From positions 124,001-188,000 of the forward strand of contig CANRMP010000002.1 of the NCBI GenBank assembly GCA_947631765.1: a DNA stretch of 64,000 nt. Reading direction: 5' to 3'. This document shows positions 29,256 to 39,363 of the stretch, piece by piece (the stretch's first letter is position 1; every line of letters begins with the position of its first letter). Origin of the DNA: an uncultured Clostridia bacterium (lineage in GTDB: Bacteria; Bacillota; Clostridia; Oscillospirales; CAG-272). Made by a program: the position numbers and the translations under genes. The notes beneath the pieces are model-generated. The model ran no database searches and was not told the DNA's origin. It saw only the letters and a program-made list of their open reading frames with translations.

Positions 29256-31151
29256 TTAATTTATAATTTGCTCTTTTTCGTTTTTGTCCGCGTACTGCAT
29301 TTTGTAAAGCTCATAGTATCTGCCTTTTTTCTCAAGAAGCTCTTCGTGCGTGCCCTCTTCGACAATCTCTCCAAGGTGAATCATGAGTATTCTGTCGGCG
29401 TGCCGAATGGTAGAAAGACGGTGAGCGACAATCAGCATAGTGCCGATATTCGCCATGCGTTCGAGCGATTCCTGAATTAATATTTCTGTTTCGGTGTCTA
29501 TATTTGCAGTGGCTTCGTCAAGAATCATTACGGCGGGCTTGTGAATAATAGTACGCGCAAAGGAGAGCAGCTGTCGCTGACCTGCCGAAAAATTGTTTCC
29601 TCTTTCGCGCACCTCTTCGTCAAGGCGTGCGGGAAGCTTTTCTATAAAGCGGTCTGCGTTGACGTATCTGCAAGCGTCCATCAGCTCCTCGTCGGGTACC
29701 CCCTCTTTTCTGAGCAGCAGATTTGAACGAATGGTTCCCGAAAAGAGAAATACGTCTTGAAGCATCTGCCCGAGCTGTCGGCGCAAAGATGAAATCTTTA
29801 CGGTCTTTATATCAATTCCGTCAATTAGTATTTGCCCCTTTTGTATATCGTAATTTCGGCAGATAAGGGAAAGTATTGTACTTTTTCCCGAGCCGGTCGC
29901 GCCGACAAACGCGACCATTTGCCCCGCCTTTACCTTAAAGGAAACATCCTTTAGCACCCATTCGCCGGGGACGTAATAGAACCACACGTGTTTAAATTCT
30001 ATATCTCCCTTTATCTGCACAAGCTCTTTTGCATCCGGTGCATCCTGAATCTTCGGCTTGATATCGAATATTGTGAATATTTTTTCTGCCGAGGCAAGGG
30101 CGGATTGAAGCCAGTTAAACTGCTCCGCAAGGCTTTGTATGGGATTAAAAAACTTTGAAATATACAGATAAAACGACACCACAGTTCCGCTGCCTATAGT
30201 CTGTCCCATAAAATAAATATTCTTTATGTATCCTCGCCCGCCGAGATACAGCAGGCAGAGCACAGAGGAAATGTACAGCATATAAACAAGCGGTCTGAAA
30301 ATACCGAAAACAAAAATCTGTTCCTTTTTGGCTTTGCCGAGGGCAATATTCTTTCTGTCAAATTCCGCCTTCTTCGCCTTCTCCTTGTTGAAAATCTGAA
30401 TGATTTTCATGCCCGAGAGATTTTCCGAAAGAAAGGTGTTAATATCGGTTGTGCCGTCCTTAACTTTACGGTAAGCCTTTCGGCTGAATTTGCGGAAAAC
30501 CACGGTAAAGAGCACAATAAAGGGAACAAAGCAGAGTACCATAAGGGTCAGCAGATAGTTAAGGCAGAGCATTGCCGCAAGTACGCCGATAATCACAAAG
30601 CAGTTTTTAACAAGGGTAACCAAAATGTTTGTGAACATCAGCGATATTGCGTTGGTATCATTTGTAACGCGGGTGACAAGCTTTCCTACGGGGATATCAT
30701 TCAGCTGTTCATGAGACAGCGATTCGATATGCACAAACAGGTCCTCTCTTATTTTCGAGAGTATTCTCTGACCTATGGTTTGAAGCAGAACCGCCTGAAT
30801 GTAAGTGCATATAAGCGAAACAATAAGTATTCCGGCATAAACCGCAACTGCTGCAAGAAGCCTGCTCATCGGGAAATCGTCTTTTATCATTTCCTCTATT
30901 TGCCCGATTATCATCGGGGATAGCAGGTCGTACGCTATCGAAAAGAGCATGACAAGAAGCACTGCGGCAAGGGAGAGAACATGGGGCTTTACATAATAAA
31001 GCAGTCGGCGGATTATTTCTCCGTCCTTCATATTGCGGTCGAAGCCGACAGCTTCCTTTTGCCGCCTTATGCCAAGATACGCGATAAAGAAAATCAAGGA
31101 GAAGAAGCCGACAATGCCGCCTACAAGCAAAAGAGGGTATAATTCGTACAT
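29256..31151 (-). CDS. ABC exporter half-transporter (TM-ATPase), canonical ATPase motifs
   Basis: GATGSGKSTILSLI, NNFSAGQRQLLSFART, MILDEATANID, IVAHRLSTI. Confidence 0.94.
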   Translation of the reverse strand: MYELYPLLLVGGIVGFFSLIFFIAYLGIRRQKEAVGFDRNMKDGEIIRRLLYYVKPHVLSLAAVLLVMLFSIAYDLLSPMIIGQIEEMIKDDFPMSRLLAAVAVYAGILIVSLICTYIQAVLLQTIGQRILSKIREDLFVHIESLSHEQLNDIPVGKLVTRVTNDTNAISLMFTNILVTLVKNCFVIIGVLAAMLCLNYLLTLMVLCFVPFIVLFTVVFRKFSRKAYRKVKDGTTDINTFLSENLSGMKIIQIFNKEKAKKAEFDRKNIALGKAKKEQIFVFGIFRPLVYMLYISSVLCLLYLGGRGYIKNIYFMGQTIGSGTVVSFYLYISKFFNPIQSLAEQFNWLQSALASAEKIFTIFDIKPKIQDAPDAKELVQIKGDIEFKHVWFYYVPGEWVLKDVSFKVKAGQMVAFVGATGSGKSTILSLICRNYDIQKGQILIDGIDIKTVKISSLRRQLGQMLQDVFLFSGTIRSNLLLRKEGVPDEELMDACRYVNADRFIEKLPARLDEEVRERGNNFSAGQRQLLSFARTIIHKPAVMILDEATANIDTETEILIQESLERMANIGTMLIVAHRLSTIRHADRILMIHLGEIVEEGTHEELLEKKGRYYELYKMQYADKNEKEQIIN

Positions 31152-31154
31152 GTG

Positions 31155-32945
31155 TCACACCTGCCCTTCATAGGCGGCGCTTTTGGCGTCGTCAAGGCGT
31201 TGAAGCTCAACCATTGTGCGGTACGCGGGGCAGCTTTCAAGAAGCTCTGAGTGAGTTCCGACCGCCGCCACCCTTCCGTCCTCAAGGAAGATGAGCTTAT
31301 CAAGGGATTTAACCGTGCTGACCCTGTGGGCAATAAATATTGTAGTCTTGCCGCGCCGGAGTGCACTCAGATTTTCGAGAATTTTCTTTTCGGTCTTGAC
31401 ATCGACCGCAGAAACCGAATCATCAAGAATGAGGATTGCCGCGTCCTTCATGATCGAGCGCGCAATAGAAATGCGCTGTTTTTGACCGCCCGAGACTGTG
31501 ACGCCGCGCTCTCCGAGAATTGTTTCGTATCCGTGTGTAAAGGCTTCGATGTTGTCGTCAACGTCGGCAAGACATGCCGCCTTTCGAATAAGCTCGGGGT
31601 CGCTTTGCTCACAGGCAAAGGCAATATTGTTTGCAATTGTGTCAGAAAAAAGGAAATTGTCCTGCGGAACGTAAGCCGAGTATTTTCTCACCGTTTTTAT
31701 CGGTATTTTGTTTATGTCGACTCCGTCAAGGAAAATAGTACCGTTTGGCACGTTGTAGGTTCTTAGCAGCAGGTCGACAAGCGTGGTTTTTCCGGCGCCA
31801 GTCTTTCCTATTATTCCGACGTTTTCACCGGCGTTTATCGTAAATGAGATGTCGACAAGCTCGTCGACGGCGCTGCCGGGGTAACGGAAGGTGAGGTGAC
31901 TAAAGGTTATATTTCCTTTAAGAGGAGGCATATCCTTTACGTCGGGCGCGTCGGTAACGTCGGGAAGGGCTGTAAGCAGTGTGGTGATGCGTTCAAGGGA
32001 GGCTTTGCCGCGTGAAGCCATTTCAATAAGCTGTGAGACTGCCATTATAGGCCAGACAATAGAGGTAAAGTATCCGATAAATTCCATAAGATCGCCCGGA
32101 TTGAATATCCCCTCATGTACAAGATAGCCGCCGTAACCGAGTATCACGCAAATTACCGATTCAACAAAGAGAGTGACCAAAATATTAAGCATGGTTGAAA
32201 CTCTCGTATAGCTGACGTTTGCATCCTCGTTTTCCTTATTGAGCTTGTGAAACGCCATAAGCTCCGCCGTTTCCTTGACAAAGGCTTTTATTACTGCAAT
32301 GCCCGAAAAGCTCTCTTGCGAAAAGTCGGAAAGTGAAGAGAAAGCCTCCTGCCTTTTCTCCCACTTTTTCTGCATGTTTTTGCCGACAATAGTTCCAATA
32401 ATCAAGAGAAACGCCATGGGTATCAGAGTCAAAAGCGTCAGATACGGGTTCATTCTTGCCATTTTGTAAAGCGCCAAGACGCCGAGAATCAGCGCGTCGG
32501 CAAACATCAGTATACCCGAGCCGAAGCAGTCCTGAACGGTTTCAAGGTCATTTGTGAAAAGGGACATGAGATTTCCCACCTTGTTTACCTGGTAAAACTG
32601 CTGGGAAAGCTCCTTGCAGTGGTCAAACATACGGGCGCGAAGGTCTGTCTCCATCTTCACCGCGGAGCCGAAAAAAGCGATACGCCATAAAAAACGCCCC
32701 AAAACTATCGCAAGTATGATAAAAATCAGCGGTCTGCATATTTCGTCGAGCAGAAACGTCATGTCAAACACGCGTAAAGTACCGTCGAGCTCTACGATCC
32801 CTTTGTTGATACCGTTTATCACAAGGTTGTAAAGCTCGGGTATAACAAGCTGAAAATAATCAACCGCGACAAGCGCCAAAAGCCCTAAAAGGAGCATTGG
32901 CGCGTATTTTATGTAATATCGATTTATTTGCCTGCCGAAAAGCAT
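31155..32945 (-). CDS. ABC exporter half-transporter (TM-ATPase), degenerate Walker B
   Basis: GKTGAGKTTLVDLLL, VTVSGGQKQRISIAR, LILDDSVSAVD; start MLFGRQINRYYI with GGAGG SD. Confidence 0.94.
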   Translation of the reverse strand: MLFGRQINRYYIKYAPMLLLGLLALVAVDYFQLVIPELYNLVINGINKGIVELDGTLRVFDMTFLLDEICRPLIFIILAIVLGRFLWRIAFFGSAVKMETDLRARMFDHCKELSQQFYQVNKVGNLMSLFTNDLETVQDCFGSGILMFADALILGVLALYKMARMNPYLTLLTLIPMAFLLIIGTIVGKNMQKKWEKRQEAFSSLSDFSQESFSGIAVIKAFVKETAELMAFHKLNKENEDANVSYTRVSTMLNILVTLFVESVICVILGYGGYLVHEGIFNPGDLMEFIGYFTSIVWPIMAVSQLIEMASRGKASLERITTLLTALPDVTDAPDVKDMPPLKGNITFSHLTFRYPGSAVDELVDISFTINAGENVGIIGKTGAGKTTLVDLLLRTYNVPNGTIFLDGVDINKIPIKTVRKYSAYVPQDNFLFSDTIANNIAFACEQSDPELIRKAACLADVDDNIEAFTHGYETILGERGVTVSGGQKQRISIARSIMKDAAILILDDSVSAVDVKTEKKILENLSALRRGKTTIFIAHRVSTVKSLDKLIFLEDGRVAAVGTHSELLESCPAYRTMVELQRLDDAKSAAYEGQV

Positions 32946-33110
32946 ATAAAGATTCCTCCGGTAAATTGTCGAAAAGACGAACCGATTAATAACACGGTTT
33001 AATGAGTATACCACATCTTTATTTTTTATTCAAGCCTTTTTTATATAATTGCCAATAAAAACGCAAAATCGCTTTAAACGCATTTTGAAAAGCGGGCAAA
33101 AATTACAAGG

Positions 33111-33144
33111 CGGGACGGCGGGAAAATTCCCGTCGCCCCGAAAA
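33111..33144 (-). terminator. Hairpin downstream of the second large permease (copy 1 of duplicated hairpin)
   Basis: CGGGACGGCGGGAAAATTCCCGTCGCCCCGAAAA; differs at one position from 39484-39517. Confidence 0.7.
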
Positions 33145-33211
33145 TATTGAAAATTTTGTGTTTGCAAAGCTTTTCAAAAACTTTTTTGTTTAACTTTGCG
33201 GGTGAGCTTTT

Positions 33212-35473
33212 TTATTTATAATTGACATATACGTTATTTCTATTAGAAAGCCGGATATTCAAATTATCCAGTTCATCTACTGTCAGCGAGGGAAGCGGAA
33301 CGAAGCCATGGTAGTATAGGACTTTATTTTCGGAATCGGGATTTTCTTTATCGTAATAGTCGATATTTAATATTAGTTCCATGAATGGTTCACCGTATTC
33401 TACGGGACGGCATTCGGCTTTTTTAAGCAGGAGCGCCATTATCGCTTGGTACTTTTCTAAAATATCGGTATCTAAGGTATATAAGTGCCCAACAGAATTG
33501 AAGATGTTGGCGCCGTAAAGGACTCCGCTCGAGTTTGGCTCATAGATTATCATCTCGCCGTAGCCACTGCTATTGGTCAACTCTTCATCCGTCATCATGT
33601 ACAACTGTTCAAGCTCTTCCAGCGCGTTTTGTTGCACTATTGAGTTATTGCTGTTCATTTCAAGAATGAGCGCAGCCGATCTGGGCATATACCGATAGCT
33701 AATAGGAATGCGGTAAGTATTGACCGACATTCCGACCCGTAAGGGATAATATACGATTGCGATTTGGTCGTAGCTATTTTCGTCCTCGATGTTTTTCACA
33801 AGGTCTATTAAAACATATGGATCGATTTCACTGATTTCTTCCCGCAGAGTATCGGTGAATCTATTGACAAATATCCTTGGCATATTTATGGGATCTGACC
33901 CATCAGAGAGGTTTCCGTAACTGTAAGACAGCGAGTTTCTGGCGGGTTTGGGCAAGTTTGTCCAAAGGTCATAATACTGCTTGTCATCAAGAAGCTTTTT
34001 CTTAATCGTATCGGCATACGTCTTATCAATTTTTGTACGGCGGATTTTACTGCCGAACTTTGTGTTAATTATGAAGGTCATTTTCTCGGTATCTTTCTGG
34101 TGCGATCCCCATTCGTTCACACTTACTTTGAGTTCGGAAGCATTCATTGACAGCGTCTCGGAAACCAATTCTTTGACCTCGTCGGAATTTAGGACAACCT
34201 CGTCTATATGACATTTCACATAATCCTCAAAGTTACCGGAGTTATAATATTTATCATCGAAGATGACCGAAATGCCGGTAATTTCGTCTGCATCGGGAGA
34301 GAAAGAGAGATTGTAAGCGCGTATGCCGAACAAGCCGCCTACAACGATGAGATTTGCCGCCGCGACTATGCCAAGCCCGGGAATGACGCGGAGCAGGTTT
34401 TTCCACTTGCGGGTGGTTATAAGCTCATAGGAGAAATATATAAGAAGCGCCACAATATAGAGCACCACCACAGAAAGGGTGAGATTATCGTACCTCCAGT
34501 CGTATCCGTCGGTTACGGTTTGAAATATAAGAATACAAGGAATCAGGCAGAAGGTGCAGGTAAGCAGCGTACGGTAGAAGGCTTGAAGTCCTCTGCTCGG
34601 CGCGGAACGCTCTGCGCTCTCGCTTTTTCTGCGGACAAAGAAGAGAAGACCGAGTCCCAAATAGATAAGCCCGAGAATCAGCGAGTAGATAATGCCGTGA
34701 AACCTGTAATACGTAAAGTCTTGGGAGCGCAGACTCCAACGATAAGATCCGAAAAACAAGGCGGTGTAGAGGTTGTAGTCATCTGCCAAGAGCGGGAAAA
34801 TGCCCGTTTCTACGAGAATAGGAGTCTGAGCCAGTATATTTGAGCTAAAGGCAAAGATGATAATACGCGGGATAAAGAGAATCATAATTGAGAGCAGAAT
34901 GTTGGAGCCTGTGGTCCCCGTAAGACTGACCGCAATCGAAACCGCGCCTACTGCCAAAACCGACGCCGCGAAGGTCGAAAGCATGAACATCAGGAGCTCG
35001 GCGATAAGAAGTTCGAAATATTTGTTAAAAATCAAATATGTCAGCGCAGCGCCAAGGGAGGTTGCAAGGATTTCAATTGCAACCCACGTCAGAACAGACG
35101 CCGAAAAGCTTATAAAAATGCAAGCTCTGGTGTGGGGAATGGAATGGTAAAAGTCGGAGGTGCGCCGTTTGCTTAAAAAGGAGAAGAGCATCAGCGTCAT
35201 CAGGGGAGCAACCACCAAAAAGATCGCAAAGAGGAAGGGATTGGCGTACACTCCGTAGATAATATCTTTGACAATTTGGTCGTCGCTATTATTCCACGAG
35301 GTATCGGAATAGTTCACTTGAGAGTGATTGATAAAGAATGAAATTCCCCATGCGGCGGGAACAACAATGGCAAGCACAGTGAGAATTGCCGTTGTGAGAA
35401 TCCCCACCAGCTTTAGCTGGCGAATGCCGTCCAAATACATCCCTATGCTGAATATTTTATTTTTCATTTTCAT
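33212..35473 (-). CDS. Large ABC-2-type permease-like membrane protein (second of tandem pair)
   Basis: MKMKNKIFSIGMYLDGIRQLKLVGILTT, FLSKRRTSDFYHSIPHTRACIF, multiple TMs and a ~350-aa C-terminal soluble region; AGGAGG SD before 35473. Confidence 0.85.
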   Translation of the reverse strand: MKMKNKIFSIGMYLDGIRQLKLVGILTTAILTVLAIVVPAAWGISFFINHSQVNYSDTSWNNSDDQIVKDIIYGVYANPFLFAIFLVVAPLMTLMLFSFLSKRRTSDFYHSIPHTRACIFISFSASVLTWVAIEILATSLGAALTYLIFNKYFELLIAELLMFMLSTFAASVLAVGAVSIAVSLTGTTGSNILLSIMILFIPRIIIFAFSSNILAQTPILVETGIFPLLADDYNLYTALFFGSYRWSLRSQDFTYYRFHGIIYSLILGLIYLGLGLLFFVRRKSESAERSAPSRGLQAFYRTLLTCTFCLIPCILIFQTVTDGYDWRYDNLTLSVVVLYIVALLIYFSYELITTRKWKNLLRVIPGLGIVAAANLIVVGGLFGIRAYNLSFSPDADEITGISVIFDDKYYNSGNFEDYVKCHIDEVVLNSDEVKELVSETLSMNASELKVSVNEWGSHQKDTEKMTFIINTKFGSKIRRTKIDKTYADTIKKKLLDDKQYYDLWTNLPKPARNSLSYSYGNLSDGSDPINMPRIFVNRFTDTLREEISEIDPYVLIDLVKNIEDENSYDQIAIVYYPLRVGMSVNTYRIPISYRYMPRSAALILEMNSNNSIVQQNALEELEQLYMMTDEELTNSSGYGEMIIYEPNSSGVLYGANIFNSVGHLYTLDTDILEKYQAIMALLLKKAECRPVEYGEPFMELILNIDYYDKENPDSENKVLYYHGFVPLPSLTVDELDNLNIRLSNRNNVYVNYK

Positions 35474-35496
35474 AAAAAACCTCCTATCAGGGTAGG

Positions 35497-37989
35497 CTAA
35501 GCCTCGAGACGACGCCTTCCGGCTTTTTGGCAAATGCCTGTCGAAGCGACTAAGGAATAATGACTGCCGCAATGGGAAAAAGCCGACAGCTGCGCGACCG
35601 ATTTGTTAGGGTCCTCTGTAACTGTTATGTTTGAAACAAAGCCGTACTTTGCAATGCCGCCACTTGAGAAGAAAGCTAAGGTTTTTTCTTTTGACACGTC
35701 AGAGGGCAGCGAATTTTGACTTTGCACGGAGCCGGGCATCGACTTACTCGGAGTAAGATATATGCGTAAATCATTCAGTTCGGCTACTGTAAGGGAGGGA
35801 AGCGGTATGAATCCGCTATAGTATGCGCTGCTTGCGTCAAAATCATCTCCTTTAACGTAAGCGCTGACTTCCATTTTTATTTCCATGAAGGGTTCACCGT
35901 ATTCCACGGGACGGCATTCGGCTTTTTCAAGCAGAAGCTTCAAAGCCGCCGTGTTGCCTTCGAATGTTGCAGGAACAACCTTTTCAAGGTGATAAATATC
36001 ATTACTTAAAGTATCGGCGATGTAAACCATTTTATCGGAATTCGGTATTACGATTTTTATAGTGCCTTCCGGTATGGCGTTAGCGGGCATACGCTCCATC
36101 GCCTTGGTCATATGTTCCAGAATGTTCCTTTGTTCATCAGTCTCATTGCTTTCAGCTTTCAGGATTAACGCAGTTGTTTTGGGCATATACCGATAGCTTA
36201 CAGGTATGCGGTACTCGACGACCTTCGTTCCGACCCATATGGGGTAATCTATACCCGCGAATTGATCGTAGCTATCGTTATCCTTGTAGTCTCTCACAAT
36301 ATCCATCATAATTTTCGGGTCCATTCCCCTGATTTCCTGTAACAGGGTGTCGGTTAATTCCCCTCGGAGTTCACGAGGCAGTGATAAGTACCAACTATTG
36401 GAACTGTAGCCTGCTCTTGAGACATTCGGTTCTTCGGCAGGGAACGGTATGTCAGTCCAGAGGTTGAAATACCGCTTATTGTCGAGCATAAGCTTTTGTA
36501 TTTGATATAAGTCATCCTGGGATATTTTCAGACGGCGTGTTTTAACGCCGAATTTTGTGTGTATTTTGAAGGTCATTTCCGAGTATTTGACACTTTTATC
36601 GCTTGTGTTTTGAGCGCTTCCGTACATGTTCCAGTCGCGTACGCTTTTTTTGAGCTCGGCGGTATTTTCAGACAGTGCCTTGGAAACGATATTGATTATT
36701 TCGTCGGAATCTAAATCGACCTCGTCTATCCGGCTGTTTACATAATTATCCCAGGTGTTGTCAGAGACATAGTAGTGTTCTTCATGATCGACGATAACCG
36801 ATATTTTTTTAATCTCATTTGGGGCGGGGCTAAAGGACAGGTTGTACGCGCGTATGCCGACAAAGCCGCCGATAACAACGAGGTTTACAACCGCGACTAT
36901 GCCAAGCCTCGGAACGGCGCGGAGCAGGTTTTTCCACTTGCGTGTGGTTATAAGCTCATAGGTGAAGTATATTAGAAGCGCAATAATGTAGAGCACGACT
37001 AAAAGTACGATATCATCTCCGTATATGTCCTCACTTCTGTGGGTTATGATTTCGAATATAAGGGCGCAGGGAATCAGGCAGTACGTGCCGGTAAGCAGCG
37101 TTCTGTAGAAGGTTTGAAGTCCTCTGCTCGGCGCGGAACGCTCCGCGCTCTCGCTCTTTCTTCGGACAAAGAAGAGAAGACCGAGCCCCAAATAGATAAG
37201 TCCGAGTATCAGCGAGTAGACAATGCTATGAAGCTGGTAATATGGGAAGTTTTCAAAGAACGAATCCCAAAATGAAAGGATGAAAAACACGGCGGTGTAA
37301 AGGTTGTAGTCGTAGTCAAAGAGCGGAAAAACTCCTGATTCAACGAGAATCGGGGTCTGCGCCAGTATGTTTTTGCTGAAGGCAAAAATCAGAATGCGCG
37401 GGATAAAGAGAATCATAAGCGTGAGCAGAATATTGGAGCCGGTGGTTCCGGTCAGGCTGACCGCAATAGTTACCGCGCCCACAGCCAAAACCGACGCTGC
37501 GAAGGTCGCGAGCACGAACGTAAGAAACTCGGCGTAAGCTATCTCGTAAAACTTGAAAAATATCAGATAGGTCAGCGCGGCGCCTAAAGAGGTCGCAAGT
37601 ATTTCAATTGCAACCCAAGTCAGAACAGACGCCGAAAAGCTTAAAAATATGCTGACTCGTGTGTGGGGGATTGAATGGTAAAAGTCGGAGGTGCGTCGCT
37701 TGCTCAAAAAGGAGAAGAGCATTAGCGCAAGCATGGGCGCAATCACTATAAATATCACAAAAAGGAAGGGATTGACGCGTGCTCCGTCTATAATAATTTT
37801 GTCACGCACAATTGTATCGTTGGGATATTTGTTAATGTGATTTATATGCCAAATCAGCTCTGAAATCCCTTTTTGAGCGGGAATCAGAATGGCAAGCACC
37901 GTGAAAACCACCGTTGTGAGAATACCGACAAGCTTTAGTCTGCGTATGCCCTCTAAATAAAGTTTTATGCTGAAGATCTTCTTTTTCAT
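35497..37989 (-). CDS. Large ABC-2-type permease-like membrane protein (first of tandem pair) with chimeric C-terminal tail
   Basis: MKKKIFSIKLYLEGIRRLKLVGILTT; paralogous to 33212-35473; C-tail KYGFVSNITVTEDPNKSVAQLSAFS resembles the C-terminal region of the ATPase at 38016-38915. Confidence 0.85.
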   Translation of the reverse strand: MKKKIFSIKLYLEGIRRLKLVGILTTVVFTVLAILIPAQKGISELIWHINHINKYPNDTIVRDKIIIDGARVNPFLFVIFIVIAPMLALMLFSFLSKRRTSDFYHSIPHTRVSIFLSFSASVLTWVAIEILATSLGAALTYLIFFKFYEIAYAEFLTFVLATFAASVLAVGAVTIAVSLTGTTGSNILLTLMILFIPRILIFAFSKNILAQTPILVESGVFPLFDYDYNLYTAVFFILSFWDSFFENFPYYQLHSIVYSLILGLIYLGLGLLFFVRRKSESAERSAPSRGLQTFYRTLLTGTYCLIPCALIFEIITHRSEDIYGDDIVLLVVLYIIALLIYFTYELITTRKWKNLLRAVPRLGIVAVVNLVVIGGFVGIRAYNLSFSPAPNEIKKISVIVDHEEHYYVSDNTWDNYVNSRIDEVDLDSDEIINIVSKALSENTAELKKSVRDWNMYGSAQNTSDKSVKYSEMTFKIHTKFGVKTRRLKISQDDLYQIQKLMLDNKRYFNLWTDIPFPAEEPNVSRAGYSSNSWYLSLPRELRGELTDTLLQEIRGMDPKIMMDIVRDYKDNDSYDQFAGIDYPIWVGTKVVEYRIPVSYRYMPKTTALILKAESNETDEQRNILEHMTKAMERMPANAIPEGTIKIVIPNSDKMVYIADTLSNDIYHLEKVVPATFEGNTAALKLLLEKAECRPVEYGEPFMEIKMEVSAYVKGDDFDASSAYYSGFIPLPSLTVAELNDLRIYLTPSKSMPGSVQSQNSLPSDVSKEKTLAFFSSGGIAKYGFVSNITVTEDPNKSVAQLSAFSHCGSHYSLVASTGICQKAGRRRLEA

Positions 37990-38015
37990 AAAGAAAACTC
38001 CTTTCAAAATCAGAG

Positions 38016-38915
38016 TCAGCTAAGCTGAAAGTTGTAGCCGAGCGCTTCCATTTCGTAGGTAAAGACCTCCTCAAGCGAGAGAGGCAAAACGTCCATTAAC
38101 GTCGGGGAAAGGGTCGACAGCTTGGCTACGGTTTCCTCACGGTCTCCCTTGACTATCATGTTTGAAACGGAGCCGTGCTTTGTAAAGTTAGTGAAGGATA
38201 TTCCGTTTGAAGTGAAGAGATCCTTGTCGTAGGGATAATTAAAGGCAATTTGAACCTTAAATTGAGCGGTTTTGAGGTTTTGAATGTCGCTTTCCACAAC
38301 CAGTCCTCCCTTGTGGAGCAGGGCAAGCTGATCGCAGGTGTCCTCGAGCTCTCGAAGCGAGTGGGAGGTGATTATAGCGCAGGCGTGCCGTTCGATGACG
38401 TCCTCGCAGATAAGCCCCTTGACGTAGTTGCGCATGACAGGGTCAAGCCCGTCAAACGTTTCGTCAAAGAAGATATAATCGGGCTTGCAGGCAAGTGCCA
38501 AAAGGGTTGCCGCCTGCCGCTTCATGCCCTTTGAAAAGGTGGAAATCGGCTTTTTCGGGTCGAGCGAGAACATTCCGGTAAGCTCCTTGCAGCGGGCGGT
38601 ATCGAAATTTTTGTAAATCGATTTGTAAAGGGAAGCCATGCGGTTAATTGTTGCTCCGGGCAGAAAATACAGCTCGTCGGGAACGAAGGTAAAGCGCCCC
38701 TTCACCTCGGGATTTTCCCAAACCGGCTGTCCGTCTATCGTGACCGAGCCGCTGTCGTTTTTATATACGCCTGTAATTACCCGAAGCAGGGTGGATTTTC
38801 CCGCGCCGTTCGAGCCAACCAGCCCGTATATACAGCCGTCATGTATGGTGCAGGAGATGTTCTCCAGCGCCGTGAAATTATCGAATCGCTTTGTTAAGTT
38901 TGTGACCTGAATCAT
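38016..38915 (-). CDS. ABC transporter ATP-binding protein (YtrB-like)
   Basis: GLVGSNGAGKSTLLRVITG, STFSKGMKRQAATLLALAC, YIFFDETFDGLD. Confidence 0.94.
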   Translation of the reverse strand: MIQVTNLTKRFDNFTALENISCTIHDGCIYGLVGSNGAGKSTLLRVITGVYKNDSGSVTIDGQPVWENPEVKGRFTFVPDELYFLPGATINRMASLYKSIYKNFDTARCKELTGMFSLDPKKPISTFSKGMKRQAATLLALACKPDYIFFDETFDGLDPVMRNYVKGLICEDVIERHACAIITSHSLRELEDTCDQLALLHKGGLVVESDIQNLKTAQFKVQIAFNYPYDKDLFTSNGISFTNFTKHGSVSNMIVKGDREETVAKLSTLSPTLMDVLPLSLEEVFTYEMEALGYNFQLS

Positions 38916-39301
38916 GTCTTAGCTCCTTTCAGATTTGCATTTTTGTAGATTTCCTCCACAATGGAAAGGATCTCCTCCTTTTTGATACCGGAGAGAGCCA
39001 TCTCCGACAGGGTTTGCCGAAGATTTGCCAAATCCTTGCGGTATCTCTCTCCCAGCGCCTCCATTGCGCTCTCGCAGATAAAATAGCCCTTGCCCGGTAC
39101 CGAGTGAATAATGCCGTTTTTATCGAGGTCATTGTACGCCTTGAGAATGGTGTTGGGATTGACGACGAGCTCCAGCGAAAGCGAGCGCACGGAGGGTAGA
39201 TGATCGCCCGGTGACAACGCCCCCGTCAGCAGAAACCGCTCGGTCTGCTCGACAATCTGCTCGTACACCGGCTTTCTCGCCATCTGGTCAACGGTGAACA
39301 T
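38912..39301 (-). CDS. GntR-family transcriptional regulator (YtrA-like)
   Basis: KPVYEQIVEQTERFLLTGALSPGDHLPSVRSLSLELVVNPNTILKAYNDLDKNGIIHSVPGKGYFI. Confidence 0.95.
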   Translation of the reverse strand: MFTVDQMARKPVYEQIVEQTERFLLTGALSPGDHLPSVRSLSLELVVNPNTILKAYNDLDKNGIIHSVPGKGYFICESAMEALGERYRKDLANLRQTLSEMALSGIKKEEILSIVEEIYKNANLKGAKT

Positions 39302-39317
39302 ATTTGCCTCCTTTCGT

Positions 39318-39346
39318 TAACTGTTATACGCGAACTATAACAGTTA
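39318..39346. promoter_or_regulatory. Putative GntR operator, perfect inverted repeat
   Basis: TAACTGTTATA-CGCGAAC-TATAACAGTTA, 11-bp arms, between promoter and GntR start. Confidence 0.75.
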
Positions 39347-39363
39347 GATTTCCTATCACGCAC

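Noticed and set aside
34208-34843. 211-aa plus-strand ORF antisense to the second permease
   Set aside because: Opposite strand of conserved paralogous membrane gene; a related shadow ORF appears in the other paralog at 36775-37275 only because the genes are duplicates.
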